Shown: piece by piece, positions 22,001 to 33,743 of the stretch
How the letters are laid out: the number at the start of each line of letters is the position of its first letter
Position numbering within the stretch: position 1 is the stretch's first letter
Origin: Galaxea fascicularis
Lineage: Eukaryota > Cnidaria > Anthozoa > Scleractinia > Euphylliidae
NCBI GenBank assembly: GCA_948470475.1
Contig: OX419335.1
Coordinates: 41,357,025-41,421,024 of the forward strand
Reading direction: 5' to 3'
DNA length: 64,000 nt
Translations under genes and position numbers: made by a program
The notes under the pieces: generated by a model
The model's database searches: none
Told to the model about the DNA's origin: nothing
What the model saw: the letters and a program-made list of their open reading frames with translations, nothing else

Positions 22001-25000
22001 GATAAGATCGACAGACTATTCATGGAAGATTAAGCGTGCGTAAGATGCTGGATTGCTCTGTTGTACGTGGATCTTGCAACTTCGGAAGAATTGCGACACA
22101 AATCATGCTCAATTATGACCCACGTGTCCATCTGCAGGCCTGGATGCACAGTATTGTATCTTATGACAGTCACGCGAAGCCCCGGTTATTTTTAGTCTCG
22201 GTACATGCGTGTTCTTTCCCACAGTTTTCGCAGACTGGTCATTTATTTTCTACAGTTAGTGAACATTTTAAAGCGAGCAATGGCAGAAAGTTTCATAGTA
22301 GTCTTTAAAGCTGGTGGATATGCAGTTTACGTGCTATTTCTGTTACTTGGAACGTATTTATTGAATCAACTCGATCGCTATGCTTTGGCAGTGTCCTCTC
22401 AACCAATGGCTCGTGATATCAAATTTGGAGATAAAGGATGCCTGCCTTACAACTCAACGTTTTCTCATGATTATAAAAAATTCTGTGTCAGCAGTTTGAA
22501 GGACAACAGTCAGACGGAGCGAAACCAAACAGCGTAGGTAGTACTTTGACGTGTTTCTCCGACGTTATTTGACACCATTTACGTGCATGTGTTACACAAA
22601 CGTTTACAACATCCACGTTCAGTCTTTCATTTCAAGCTTTTGACGATTAAAACGTGAAATCCTAGAGATACCTAAAATTCAGAGCTCACTCCGAATGAAA
22701 TGCACATCTTACGTAATGACGTGATGGGCAGCTAGATCTACATGTAGAGTACTTTCACTGTCAACATTCAGGGGCGGATCCAGGAGGGGTGGATTGGGTG
22801 GCTAGCCACCCCCCTTCGGAGAAGCCCACCATAAAAATCTAATACGTGAAAAAAGGGATATACATGCATGGGTCCCAAAAAATATAGTTTAGTTTGGTGG
22901 CCGACTGTATCAGCCACCCCCCAGTAAAAAATCCTGAATCCGCACCTGAAATTATGTCATACGTTTTTGGAACATTGTAACCCAATTTTGGAGCAGAAGG
23001 GCAAAGTCTAGGACCCACCAAGACAGTTGAAATACTGTTATGTTTTAAGCCAAGACCAGTTTATACAGTACGTAATATTCAGTAAGGTATATTTATATAT
23101 TATTAATGTTATTAGGTTGTGCCCTGCATATCATCCATTTGATGGAAATCAATGATCAGAAAACCAATGGTTCAATCAATATCAATTGATAAAATTTGGT
23201 AAACTGGTATCAATTGGTATTGGTCAATCGATGATTAGTCGATAACCACACAAAAACCTTTCATCGATTGCTATCGATTGGCACAGCAAGCTCGAACAGA
23301 CATCATGCAAACTTCCTGTCTGATCATCCGCCTTTTTTAGGAAGCCCTGGGGATGAAATTGGTAAAACAATTCCGACCCAACATTCTCAATGTTGCATGT
23401 GTACTTGAATTACCCACTTGCCAGTCATTGCCCTCCTGTGTCATGTCTATGCAGGAAGCTCTATTGACGGTTATTGTAAATTATTGATACCAATTGATAA
23501 CCACACGAATCTTTGCCATTGATTGGTCATCGATTATCAATACCAATCGATTAATTGATATCCATTGGTATTGATTGATATCAATTGTCATTGATTGGAT
23601 TTCCCAGGGGTTGTGTAACTTGGAAAACCCCAGATAGTTAGATGACGTGGGTTTGTTTCACTTGTTTGCATGCATCACTGTCAAACTACAATCATGTAAC
23701 CCTGTTCCAAAAACAAGTAGAGTTTGAGTCACAAAATGCATGTATAATAATTAAGGTATGGGGCTGTGTGGAAATCTTGCGGCATTAATTTTTGGCCTGA
23801 AACTGGATCATGAAAGACTTTACTCGGCAAGAATTCCACAAAGCCCCACTCATTAATATTATAAATGCATGTGTGACTCAAATTCTATTAGTTTTTGGAA
23901 CAGGATTAGCATGACAGTGATGTATGTATAATAATTATTCATGTATGGGGCTGTGTGGAAATCTTTCCTGTTTATTGTTTGTCACTATTTTGGCGGTGTT
24001 TTTAATTGTGTGTATATATTTGACCCTCCTGGCCACAGAATGCAACAACAATTTTTTTAAGTTTTGAAATCTCAGCAAGTACCGGTAGTGCCCTTGGTAT
24101 AAAATTTTGTTATAAGTGGAGGCTTTTGGGAACTTTGTAACAATGCATACAAGACAGGCATGTTGGTGGCCCTAAAATTCCTAAAAAATCCCTAAATATT
24201 TTCACTTGCCCTAAAAAACCCTTACTTTTTCAGCTTTTTTTTGATTTCCCCCTAAAAATCCCTACTTTTTTCCTTTCTATGATGGTTGAGTGCAACTGAT
24301 GTCATTGAAAATGCTTGGTGTGGGCTCTACATTTGCCCTACCTGGTGAAACTGCAAGTTTCTTTGTGCTAGGGTTGTCCGGTGTGGAATTGTGAAGCATG
24401 GAAGGATCCATGCTAAGCATTTTCAAGACGCCATTTGTATGATCCCTTTCCTGTCTAAGTCATTAATGCTATAAACCAGTATTTCATTTGAGTAAGTATC
24501 TTTCTGTTTGGATAAGGTAAGTTGAATTCTTTATTCTTTCCTAAATAAAAGCCCTAAAATAGCCCTACGTTTTAACTATTTATCCCTAAAAATCCCTACT
24601 CCTCAGGGAAAAAATCCCTAATTTCCCCCCTAAATATTGTCACAAGGTGGCCAACATGCCTGACAATATTGCTACTCTGCCCTTATGTTTACTTAATAAA
24701 CATGTATTTTCTTTCTCAAACTATTCATTTGTTGATTTATAGATGTGAGTTGAAAACAGCCAAAAAATCCACCCAGCATGTATGTGTTTGGGATTATGAT
24801 GGCACAGGCAGTGATTATCAGATCCTCGCCGGACCAGTATTTATTCTCATTTACACTGTTAGTGGCATTCCCCTTGGGTTTTGTGCTGGAGTTTTTCATA
24901 GGAGAAACCTCATTGTTTTCTGCCTTTTGCTGTGGAGTGCTATGACATTACTTACTGGTTTTGCTACAAAATATTGGCACTTAGTTGTGACAAGATTTGT

Positions 25001-26921
25001 TCTTGGAATTGGGTGAGTCAAGGACCTAACAAGAGCTTAATTAGCTATTATAATAGATAATTCTCTCCAGAACTGTTTTAATAATTAATGCAGTATTTTT
25101 TCTAGTGTCTGGTTAATTACTTTTACAAAAAACAAGCTGATTTCAGAATACACACTGCCAAATGGAATCTATCTGTTAAAAAAATGGATAAATTGAAGTA
25201 GAAACTTCTGGTAATAAGAAAATAGTGGGATTGCTCGCTTTATTGCTTTTGTGAGATTCTGTTGCAAGCAATGTTTTTTAGATGACATGCAGGAATCAAA
25301 GTGATTGTGCCAATAACAGTCATATCACTTTGTGTCTAATCATTTAATTCCCTTTTGATGTATCAACTACTTTCAGCAAGAAATACCCACCTTGCTTAAA
25401 TTGTGCAGGTGCCTTTTGTATGTGCAATCACCTCTAAGTATTGATAATGCATGATGCATTAATGCTAATGATATGAAAAATTAACATCAGTTATGATATG
25501 GTTGTGGATTATTTTGCTCTGAATGTTTTGCAGAGAGGCAGGTTGTACCCCATTTGCCACAAGTTTGATTGCTGATTATTTTCCAGAGGTAAGCAAATAT
25601 AATATCGATAAAAAGGTTCAATTAGAGCCATCAATAATATGTCAGCCTTCTTGCAGCTCAAGAAGACAGTCAATAATTCAAGATGGGGTTACAGTAGCTT
25701 TTGTCAAACAATTCAAGGGGATTAGTTTCTAAAGAAACTGTGGCACTGCATCAGTGGTGGACTGGTACATGAGAATTTGGTTTTATCAGTGAAGTTGATT
25801 ATGAAAATTGGCCACTGTACAGCTGACATTTCGAGCATTGGTCCTTCATCAGAGCAAAGGGGGGAGGGGTCAGGACAAAAAGGTGCTGCTGCTGATCCAG
25901 ATATCTCTAAATTTGCTGTCCTTTGGCCTATTGACTGGTTATCATGCTGCAAATGTAGGTCTTTATACATAAAGGCTTAAAAGGTTAGAAGTTTATGAAT
26001 CAGTGTGTGACTTGTCAAAAACTGAATAAATTCTTGTGATCTGTACAACATTGTACTGTGTAATGTGTTAAATTTCATTGTTTCCAAAAAAAGTTAAAGT
26101 TAAAGTTGACAATATTACGATTTAAGATATAGATTAATAATTAATAATTTTTATTGATTATTACTCTGTATAAGGAGTTTTAGTAGCATTTGACGTTATT
26201 TGTTACAGCTAGTGAAAAATTTATTATTAGCATAAAAAATGCGTGGCATGCAGGCTTAGGTATGCATCACTGAGGTGAAGATGATTCTTTCCCTTAGACA
26301 TTGCGAGGATCAGCCCTTGGTGTGTACAACTGGGGAATCTACATCGGCTACAGCATGGCATATGCATTTGGTAACTTCATAACACAAGCTAACATTGATG
26401 GCAAAGGATGGCGATGGGTGTTTTGGATAGCTGCCATACCTGGCTTTGTCCTGGGAATCGTCATGCTCTTTACCCTTAAAGAACCAGCAAGGAGTGAGAA
26501 AGGAGACATAAAGGTATGGCATTTTCATTACACTGTGATGTGAACTATAATAGCTGACTGGTTACATCAGGTGGTAGAGCACCAAACTGCTGTGCAGGAG
26601 GTCACAGGTTCAAATCTGCTAATGGTTAGACTTTCTAGTCTTTTGGATAAGAATGATAAACCAGAGGTCCATCTCACAGTACTGGTGTGGGACATTAAAG
26701 AACCTACACACTGTTTGGAAAGAGTAGGGGGCGCAGTCCGCGGTGTTATGGTCTGTAACTTTAATATAATCTGTTCTGGGCACCTGTGTTGATCCTGGTA
26801 TTCATTCTAATAAGATTGTAAACTGTGTGGCTGCAATTTGCGCCTAAAAAGCAGTCTGGCAAAGTCCCCCATAAAGTGTTGTAAAGCACTTTTAGGCTTG
26901 GGTAAAGTGCTATATAACTTT

Positions 26922-26957
<36 letters not shown>

Positions 26958-28913
26958 TATTGAAAACTGGATTTTTGGATATTGCTGTTCCAGAGAATTG
27001 ATTGGCTATCACCATTGCAATTCAGCAGATTGTGACAATGCCCAAATACGGTCAGATATCCTGTGTTACAATCAATCAAATATTTTCTCTCCTGCGCAAT
27101 TGGTCTAAATGTCATGTGACTGAATATACACTGTACCCCAGCTAAAACTGGCAGCTATCCAGTGAAATTCCCCAAATGTTTATTGCACTTTTAGCTTCTT
27201 AGTTACAATGTATTTCAGGGAGCCAGTACCTTCTGATTCTTGTTATGTTTCTTATTGTAAAAAAAAATGTTAAAAATACAGGGTTCAAATTAAGTGTTGT
27301 TGTTGTTGTTGTTGTTTATATTGCTGATGTGTTACAGTGACACATCCGCCAGTTTCCACCAGGAAGAGATATAGCAGGCCAATAAATTTTATTGGTCACC
27401 TGTGGACATAGAAAGTTTCAAACAGTCATCTATGAAAGTAGTTCCAATTATAGTGATTTTGGTAAGTGGTTGTTAAGAAGAGGTGGTCGCAACTTTAGGG
27501 ATGCTTGACTGTTATGCTGAAAAAGATCAATATCTCCAAATATTGGAAAAAATTAATTATTGGAAAAATTAAAAAAGAGATGGAAAGTTGCAAATCAAAT
27601 TCCTGTTAGCATTTTTACGGTACTTGTACAATATCACTAATTTCCCAATCACCTGTTACCTGGAACTTTATTTTTTCAGAGCGTCGTCACTCACAACCAG
27701 CGAGAATTAATGAAAGAGAAGTTCAAGCTGCTATGTAGAACATTCATACGGCCTTCACTTATCATCTTGTTTCTTGCTGGCTCCATAAGAAATGCTGGAG
27801 GGTATGTGTGGGCTTATAACACGCAGCCTTACTTTAACAAGTACTACCCCAACACAAATGTGGGTGAGTACATGAGTTGGATTCCACTTGTCGGAGGAAG
27901 TCTGGGCGTGGTTCTTGGGGGTTTCATCTCTGATCGTCTGATCAAGAATCGAGGTTTTTATGCAAGAGTCTGGGTACTAGTGTTTAGTCAGGTAAGAATA
28001 ATTGTAATGAGTTTTTAAAAAGAAGGTTTTAACCCTTCAACTCTCAGAAGTGATGGACATGTTACTTCTCCTTACAATATCAATACATTGTCCAGCAGAC
28101 AGGTGAATCACAAGCCACACTGATACGTAACATTCTAAACCTTTTCCATAGTAGCCACTGATTTCCCTAATTTACGACTGCTTTAGTTTCGGTATCATTA
28201 GATAAGGAATTCTTCGGCGATCCGAAATCAGCTTTCAAGGTAAGGTACCGAAATTACCCTTTTTCTGGTGGCCCCTTCTCGACAAAGTTTTAAACTGATG
28301 TTTCTTTTGCGCAGATAACTAATAAGGTAGTCAATCCCGTATTAAGCGGTCACACTTGGGAAATGGCCAACTGACGGCTTAATAGAGGTTGAGCGTTTAA
28401 TACAGGTTTGACCAACCTAATAGTTAATCAAGAAAATAAGATACTAATAACGTTTTGTAGGAATTCAGTTTCACATTTTTACTTGTTTTGTGTTTTCAGT
28501 TAATCGCTGCTCCATTTGCCGCCGGCGCTCTATTCCTCAAACCACCAGCAGCCTTTATCAGCTTGATTCCATCCAACATTATCGGTGAGATGTGGGTGGG
28601 TGTGACCTTAACCGTTGTAGTGGAACTTGTGCCCAACACAATCCGTTCACCCGCTATTGCTGGGTATCTCTTCATTATCTCAATTATTGGCGGAAATGTG
28701 CCGTTACTTGTGCCGCCGTTGAAGAAAATCACCAGTCTGCGTGTTGCGCTTTACATCCTGTTCCCTGGCTTGTATTTAGTCAGTTCTGTGTTGTTTTTGT
28801 TAACTTTATTGTCCTTGAAGCGTGACATGAGGCGAGCGCAGGAGGAGGACGAAGTAATAAGGCCGCTTTTACCCGAAACACCGACTTCCGAGAATCATGG
28901 AAGACCAGTATAA
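19059..28913 (+). CDS. Spinster-like major facilitator superfamily transporter
   Basis: Exons 19059..19315 (first exon, form a), 24743..25012, 25534..25588, 26298..26513, 27680..27991 and 28500..28913 join in frame with GT-AG borders to give 507 aa, a usual length for MFS carriers. TM1 ends in a NQIDRFAFA motif like the N-x-x-DRY region of spinster (SPNS) lysosomal lipid and lysolipid carriers. Further support is the GFCAGVFHRRN loop between TM2 and TM3, GIGEAGCTPF, ADYFPETLRGSALGVYNWGIYIGY, and a C-terminal bundle with GGFISDRLIKNRG. A predicted N-glycosylation site (FNSTF) lies in the first lumenal loop. The C-terminal tail (EEDEVIRPLLPET) is acidic and contains an LL pair that could act in endosomal or lysosomal sorting. 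The substrate is not known. A second copy of the first exon lies at 22280-22533. Confidence 0.85.
19721..20341. mobile_element. Non-autonomous DNA transposon with perfect 8-bp TSD
   Basis: Ends TAGGCCTTTCCCGATTATG and CATAATCGGGAAGGGCCTA are inverted repeats with one mismatch. The flanks are AATGTCAC at 19713-19720 and again at 20342-20349. The interior (621 bp) repeats an AATGCT motif many times near both ends, as subterminal transposase sites often do. It sits in the first intron (form a) of the MFS gene. An 8-bp duplication fits the hAT superfamily. Confidence 0.88.
20342..21459. other. Intron sequence of the MFS gene without recognised genes
   Basis: A frame at 20769-21098 has no recognisable domain. 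A GGGGCTGTGTG motif near 21270 is shared with the palindromic repeats at 23742 and 35135. Nothing else was seen. Confidence 0.4.
21460..21790. mobile_element. Foldback-like element with 15-bp tandem repeats in its arms
   Basis: About ten head-to-tail units close to AAGACCTCGAAAACG fill 21460-21609. They run into a 58-bp arm (about 21595-21652) whose near-perfect complement is at about 21684-21742, and the right arm continues into inverted copies of the same repeat (GAGGTCTTTG, GAGGTCTTAGG). The whole can fold into one long stem. The repeat is translated as KDLEN in one frame, but this is unlikely to be a gene. Confidence 0.7.
21808..21863. repeat. (ATAAG)n microsatellite
   Basis: About ten ATAAG/ATTAG units in tandem, in the MFS intron. 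Confidence 0.9.
22280..22533 (+). CDS. Alternative first exon (form b) of the MFS transporter
   Basis: ATG at 22280, donor GT at 22534, phase 2, exactly as in exon 1a, so it can splice to 24743 and give a 506-aa protein. It encodes a paralogue of exon 1a: shared features are YVLFLL in TM1, NQLDRYALA, ARDIKFGDKGCLP and the YNSTF glycosylation site. The N-terminal ~12 residues and the loop end (after about residue 70) differ most. It lies nearer to exon 2 (2.2-kb intron). Both exons lack stops and keep key residues, which favours use of both, each with its own promoter. Confidence 0.82.
22769..22948. mobile_element. hAT-like MITE (CAGGGGCGGATCCAG ends)
   Basis: CAGGGGCGGATCCAGGA on the left mirrors TCCTGAATCCGCACCTG on the right. 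These are the typical ends of a widespread animal hAT MITE type. It is 180 bp with no coding sequence. A target duplication was not recognisable. Confidence 0.75.
23125..23612. repeat. Long imperfect inverted repeat rich in ATCAATTGAT
   Basis: The left half (23130-23285) and right half (23460-23610) carry complementary strings of CAATCGATT, ATATCAATTG and GATAACCACAC motifs, so the stretch can fold over about 480 bp. No coding frame. It lies in the MFS intron. Confidence 0.6.
23694..23965. repeat. Palindromic repeat with GTATGGGGCTGTGTGGAAATC
   Basis: The block GTATGGGGCTGTGTGG occurs at about 23756 and 23944, with the opposite orientation (CCACAAAGCCCCACTCATTAAT) between them. The same family is found at 35135-35256 and 40422-40543. 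It looks like a short foldback repeat with a further half copy. Confidence 0.6.
24155..24663. mobile_element. MITE with CAGGCATGTTGG ends and CCCTAAAAAT motifs
   Basis: CAGGCATGTTGGTGGCC is mirrored by GGTGGCCAACATGCCTG. Near both ends the sequence repeats variants of CCCTAAAAATCCCTA. The CAGG...CCTG ends fit hAT-like elements. No clear target duplication. Exon 2 of the transporter begins 80 bp downstream. Confidence 0.7.
25725..25900. repeat. Dispersed repeat shared with the ACADM introns
   Basis: It contains AAACTGTGGCACTGCATCAG and CAGCTGACATTTCGAGCATT. The reverse complement of this arrangement recurs at 55890-56040, and part of it at 58655-58730. It is probably a fragment of a larger mobile repeat; the class is not clear. 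Confidence 0.5.
26548..26957 (+). mobile_element. tRNA-derived SINE with (ATT)n tail
   Basis: A tRNA-like head has a box A-like GGTGGTAGAGCACC and box B GGTTCAAATCT about 40 bp apart. A unique body follows, then an AAAGTGCTATATAA-type 3' segment like that of L2/CR1-mobilised SINEs, and an (ATT)n tail at 26926-26957. It lies in the MFS intron after the fourth exon, in the sense direction. Confidence 0.75.
26990..27190. repeat. Dispersed repeat, relative of the intronic palindrome at 53600-54120
   Basis: Shared blocks include CAATTGGTCTAAA, GACTGAATAT and ATTCCCCAAATG in the same order as at 53765-53845. The copies are diverged. Non-coding. Confidence 0.55.
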
Positions 28914-31016
28914 AACTATTACAGTTCATGCATCACTCGCGAAAGCTTAACCACGGCGGAATGATTTACAGATGTACGAGTCAAGCAGTATTCAAGATTT
29001 GCTTTAGGAATCTAACTGAAAGCCCCAAGTCAACTTTGAATTGATTTCCGAGAGCCATCCTTGGAATATACTCGGAAGAGTCGCCTGGTGTGAAAATATG
29101 ATTACTTTTTCACCCCTTTGCATATAACGTAAGCCAGTGATTTTGTTTACTTACAGACGGGTAACGTTTTGAGGTCTAGATGAAAGGGTAAAACTGAGAT
29201 TTTAGCAATTTAGAAAACAGCAGAAGAACAAGAGTATACAGTAAACAGAAAAACGGGAAATAAGATTTGTTTAAGTAGAATGATAAAAGCGCGTATACTT
29301 GTTTTAGTGAACCTAAGCCCATGTTTCGCCTTCGAGGAAAGAATAAAAGTCGCCGGCATACAAGAACTTTCCCAATGCGATAAAACATCGCAAAGCCTTG
29401 TGATTATTTGCCAACTGCTTTTTATTCTCTCGAGGAAGAAAGCCTGAAATAATCATACATCAGCTTTTTCATTATATATTTATCTTAAGGGAATTTAAAA
29501 TTTACAAGTTCGGCTAAACTACAGAATACAGGGCCACTTTTAACCATCCACCAAACGAGCCGGCTCGTTTGGCTCGGCTGCTCTTAACGTGCATCTAAAT
29601 TATCCCTCGTCCTTTTATCCACTACGGAGTCAAACGAGCCGCTAAACATATGAACCCAAGAGTTAACGTAATACAAATAATTCCTCGTCCTTTTATCCAC
29701 TGCCGAGCCAAACGAGCCGCTAGATAATGTCGCCTTCATTCTGGCCCTGCATTCTGTAGTTGCTCGGTACAAGTTGTTTTAATTAGCTATTTCACGCTCG
29801 TTGAGGCTGTACGTTAGAGCCGCTTTTGTTTGACCTGAAATCGGCTCCCGCAACTGTTCACAATTATATACAATGGACGGTAAAAACCTCGCGTTTTGAT
29901 TGGGTTAGAGTTTGTGATTAGGGCGCAGACGCTCGGATGACGTCATGAGGTGAAAAAAGGTAAAAAGAAAACAAGGTTATAAAACAATTGGATTCCATTT
30001 GGCAGGCGTGTGTATTCTGATAAAAAATATCAGAGCAGTTACCACCAAAGACCATCCTCATACAAAACAGAGATTGTTCGATTGTCCAGTGGTATTTCTT
30101 TGTAAATCAAAACCTCTGTGAGTTTGTCTGTTCGGCTGAACCAATGAAATTGCTATTTGCCAGTGCGTTCCTTGCTATGGTTCAGTTAGGGAGTAACCAT
30201 TTTAAGGTCAAACAAAAATCTCGAAAAGAGACAATCAGTCATGTTTGCTTGTTTTATCCAAGCGTAACTAATAGCATACTCGCAAAAATGGATATTTAAT
30301 TAGCTGAGCATTGCTTTTTACCATGGCTTTATAGTTTGTAGGTGAATGAGTCTGTTGTAGTTGTTGAAAATGTCATAAATTAAGACAATGCGTGTTCTTA
30401 TACTGGCGACTCAACTTATGACGTCGTTCACGTATTTATGGGAAAACTGAACTCAGTTTTCGTAAATAGATATAGACCTGCAAGCGATAAATGCTTGGTA
30501 ACTAAGCTTTTTTATGTTGTGGAGTTTACACTTATGTAAGGGTTTATGCTTCTAACTTAAGGAGTTTTGATGTAAACTCGAAAATGAATTTGAAATGACG
30601 CGGGGAGATAATTTACTTGTGTAGTTTTGAACGACTAGTAGATTTATACCAAAACAATTAGACTATTCGCTCTCCATTTCTATGCACGATAGCTGATTCG
30701 GGCTGCGCCCTCATCAGCTATCACGCGATAGAAATCTCGAACTCATAATCTACCGGTAATTGTTAAAATAGAACTACAGATTGAACGAAAGGCTGGTCCG
30801 CGGTGAAAGCTTCATTTATCTTACAGCGCCTTTACAGTTTTCAAGTGATTTCTCTCTACGCGGGATACAGCTCATAAATTGACTGTCCAAGCTAACTTTC
30901 CCACTACCTCGAGCCCAGTCGCCTGCCCGAGTGAGTCTGGGTGTGACGTCAGTTCTCACCATAGTTACCATTCAATGCTATGCCAAAGGTATTAACTGCG
31001 GACATGCTGACAAACC
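28914..31016. other. Region downstream of the MFS gene
   Basis: It holds the 3' UTR of the transporter; an AATAAA at 29342-29347 is a possible poly(A) signal. A MITE lies at 29517-29761. Two TGACGTCA-type half sites occur near 29938 and 30945. A folding GATAGCTGAT...ATCAGCTATC pair lies at about 30690-30725. No coding sequence was recognised. Confidence 0.45.
29517..29761. mobile_element. MITE with AACTACAGAATACAGGGCCA ends
   Basis: The left end AACTACAGAATACAGGGCCA is mirrored, with one mismatch, by TGGCCCTGCATTCTGTAGTT. The interior holds two tandem copies of a CGTCCTTTTATCCACT...CAAACGAGCCGC unit. It is 245 bp and non-coding. Confidence 0.8.
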
Positions 31017-31552
31017 AGAGAGTTTGCTTGTTTAATTAATTAAAATAATATTTATAGGACGTGTTTATTTGTGTTGTTGTACAGTTTTTGATGCCAAGGG
31101 AGGCGTAAACAAATTTCGCAATTTAGTGCTTAAATTTTGTAAAAGAGTCTACATGTTCCACTGAAGAACTCGAAAGACTTTTCAGCGCAAATCTTCTCCT
31201 GCTTATTTTCGAAACTCTTACGTCTTTTCTTCATTGATGCCACCACCTTTTTGTTTCATTTTAGGTGAATCGATTACGAGAAAAATGACGCCAAAAATTG
31301 GAAAAGAGCAATATACTTGTGTCTGATATTTCGAAATAAGAGCCTGCCACAGTAAGTTACAGAATTCTCGTCGCGCGTAGGATGTTACGTTTCTAATTTA
31401 TTTCGGACTCGAACGGATTGCACTCCGGCCTTAGCTTTGCCCGTTGAAGGAACCTTTTTTAATGGTCTGCATTATATTTCATAGCTGATCATGTATCTGA
31501 TATCGCCAGGAATGAAAATCAACTTAGCTAAGGTAAAGCAGAGTTGGGGAGC

Positions 31553-31834
31553 AGGGTTGGCGCAGTGGTGAGAGCGCTCGCCTTCCACCAATGTGTCCCG
31601 GGTTCGATTCTCGGGCTCGGCGTCATAAGTGGGCTGAGTTTGTTGGTTCTCTACTCTGCTCCGAGAGGTTTTTCTCCGGGTACTCCGGTTTTCCCCTCTC
31701 TCCAAAAACCAACATTTCATTTGATTTAGTTTGATTTGAGAATTGTAAAATAATTTAGAATTGCAAAAGAATTGTAAAGTATTGAAACTTGTTAAATACT
31801 TATTAAATTATTATTATTTATTATTATTATTAAA
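31553..31834 (+). mobile_element. tRNA-derived SINE (unit 1 copy)
   Basis: Head GGGTTGGCGCAGTGGTGAG with box A-like TGGCGCAGTGG and box B GGTTCGATTCT, followed by a TTTGTTGGTTCTCTACTCTG body, an ATTTGATTTAG segment and a degenerate (ATT)n tail to 31834. A third, diverged and shorter copy is at 46006. The tRNA-like head is not a functional tRNA: it lacks a normal anticodon arm. Confidence 0.8.
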
Positions 31835-33009
31835 GCTTGAAAGCGGTTAATTTTCAAAAAAACGTTTAATATACAAAACGTTATAGTCTGTCTCCGCCCA
31901 CAAATGGCAAAGGCTAATCGCGGTGGGCGGGTCTACAATAATACAGTTTCTAACAATAATATAGCTTCTAGTTTTGGCGGTTTACTTTGTCTAATATTCA
32001 AACATTTAACACAACCTAACACTGACTGTTAGCAGTCTTCAACGCAGTAATTTTCTGTTTTAAAATCAGTCAAATCCTATTTTCCACTTACGTGCAGAAC
32101 CCTTCTGTTCATGACTGACAAATCTTTAACTAACATCAACTAAATTAAAAACGCCGCTGTAAATCAATTTAAATCTCCAAAATATCAAGCTGCTCTTTCA
32201 TCCGTCAGCGATGACTAATTTACCTCGTGCAACGACTTTGTAAGTAAGAGTGAAAAATCACATTCTTTATCATTTCAGTTTACTGGCGTGGTGGAGCAAC
32301 TCAATACAACACCAGCATCAGGCACAGACATTGAAAAGTCAAACTAGATGAGAAAGGACTTCGCGAACTCGCCAACAACAGAGAAGTGATATTAAAAAAC
32401 CAAAAGTGTGAAAGAGAAAGCACCACAAGCCGGCAAACACAAATGTTTCCCTGCATATTTCGATAACTCCGTCTCCGCCGAGTAATAGGGTAAAAAGATT
32501 ATATGGCATCTGGGAATTTGTTTAACGCGAACCCTTCATAGTTGGTGTGGACGAGTTTTCACTTAAATTATTTTCGTTTGTATTCGCGACCTACAATATT
32601 TATTACTGGCTGAATATCGCAATATTTTATTTGCCAAATTTTCTGATGTAGTGTAAGACCATTAACGACTTTGACTGAAGTGTCAAATTAGAGGCCTTAT
32701 ATATATATACACGTTACACTTCAGTGTTAAAAGTAATTAGTCGTTCAATGTACGTTTTTTTATTTAGCTTGTAACATACCACTGAACTGAACTGAACATT
32801 CCGCTTAAATGAACGGAAAGCTCTAAAAACAATCCAGAGACAAAATGACACAAAAAAAATTGTGCGCAATTTTCGTTTTCGTAGCGCGCGCCTGTTGCCA
32901 AAGACTGGTACGATTTTCGGTAACAATTCCCTGTCTAAGTGCACTAACGACTTTTCTAAGAAAATTTTCAGCGTTCCAAAACTGAAACTCAACTTTGCAG
33001 TGCGAAAAA

Positions 33010-33112
33010 ATGCTAGCTGTAGCCAGGATTCGAACCAATGACAAGGTCCGAACGTCAGAACAACAAACTATGACCCCGTCTATCCTACTGAGCCACTGAA
33101 GTCGCTCCGCTA
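33010..33112 (-). mobile_element. tRNA-like SINE fragment, minus strand (unit 1)
   Basis: On the minus strand a box A-like TGGCTCAGTAGG is followed by box B GGTTCGAATCC about 55 bp later and ends CTGGCTACAGC. The spacing between boxes is longer than in a normal tRNA gene and no good cloverleaf is seen, so a tRNA-derived SINE or tRNA relic is more likely. Confidence 0.55.
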
Positions 33113-33567
33113 ACACCTAAAATTTTAATTATTTTATCTGGGTGAACAACAGTCCTGGACCAATCTCTTGACACTTTTCCGCTCCCTCTTTTTTCAAGTT
33201 TGATCTCGCGCTTTTTATCCGCCAAACATCTCCAACATTGAACTGAGGGAGGGAAGTGAAAGGGAAATCAGAGTTGATAATCAAACTTTCCCAACAAAAA
33301 TTGTCGAGGATTGTAGCTTGCTTGGTTTAAAATGGAACTCAGATAATGTTTTTGTTCTTTTATTTCACGTTTACGATGATCAACTGGTTTAGTTCATTTC
33401 AAACATCTCCTTAGTTCATTAACAGACAAGCGTGTAAAGTAACAGTAAAAACTCAGTTTGATTCCATTCTTTTGTATTCAGTTGCATTGTATTTAATACT
33501 TATCAAAATCGAGATTTTAGGTTGATTTATCATTTGAATGAAAAATATGAATAACAGGAGTTTCTAG

Positions 33568-33642
33568 TTATTTCCCGTTGAATTATGGCCCAAGCGCGAA
33601 ATGAACGGGAAAGAACTCGGTCCGTAACTTACAGCTCGAATT

Positions 33643-33698
<56 letters not shown>

Positions 33699-33743
33699 CT
33701 TACAGCACGAAGCCGGCGCTGGCCATAATTCAACGGGAAATAA
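33568..33743. repeat. Perfect 23-bp inverted repeat around an (ATA)n tract (unit 1)
   Basis: Arms at 33568-33590 and 33721-33743 are exact complements (TTATTTCCCGTTGAATTATG and on). The loop holds (ATA)n at about 33643-33693 and repeats of CTTACAGC. The unit 2 copy is at 38867-39030, where the (ATA)n tract is 12 bp shorter. Confidence 0.85.

Noticed and set aside
31554..31626. Possible tRNA gene
   Set aside because: Box A and box B are present, but the anticodon arm does not fold and the sequence continues into a SINE body; related copies are at 36852 and 46006.
33014..33110. Possible tRNA gene on the minus strand
   Set aside because: The distance between boxes is too long without an intron that restores a cloverleaf; taken as a tRNA-derived repeat.
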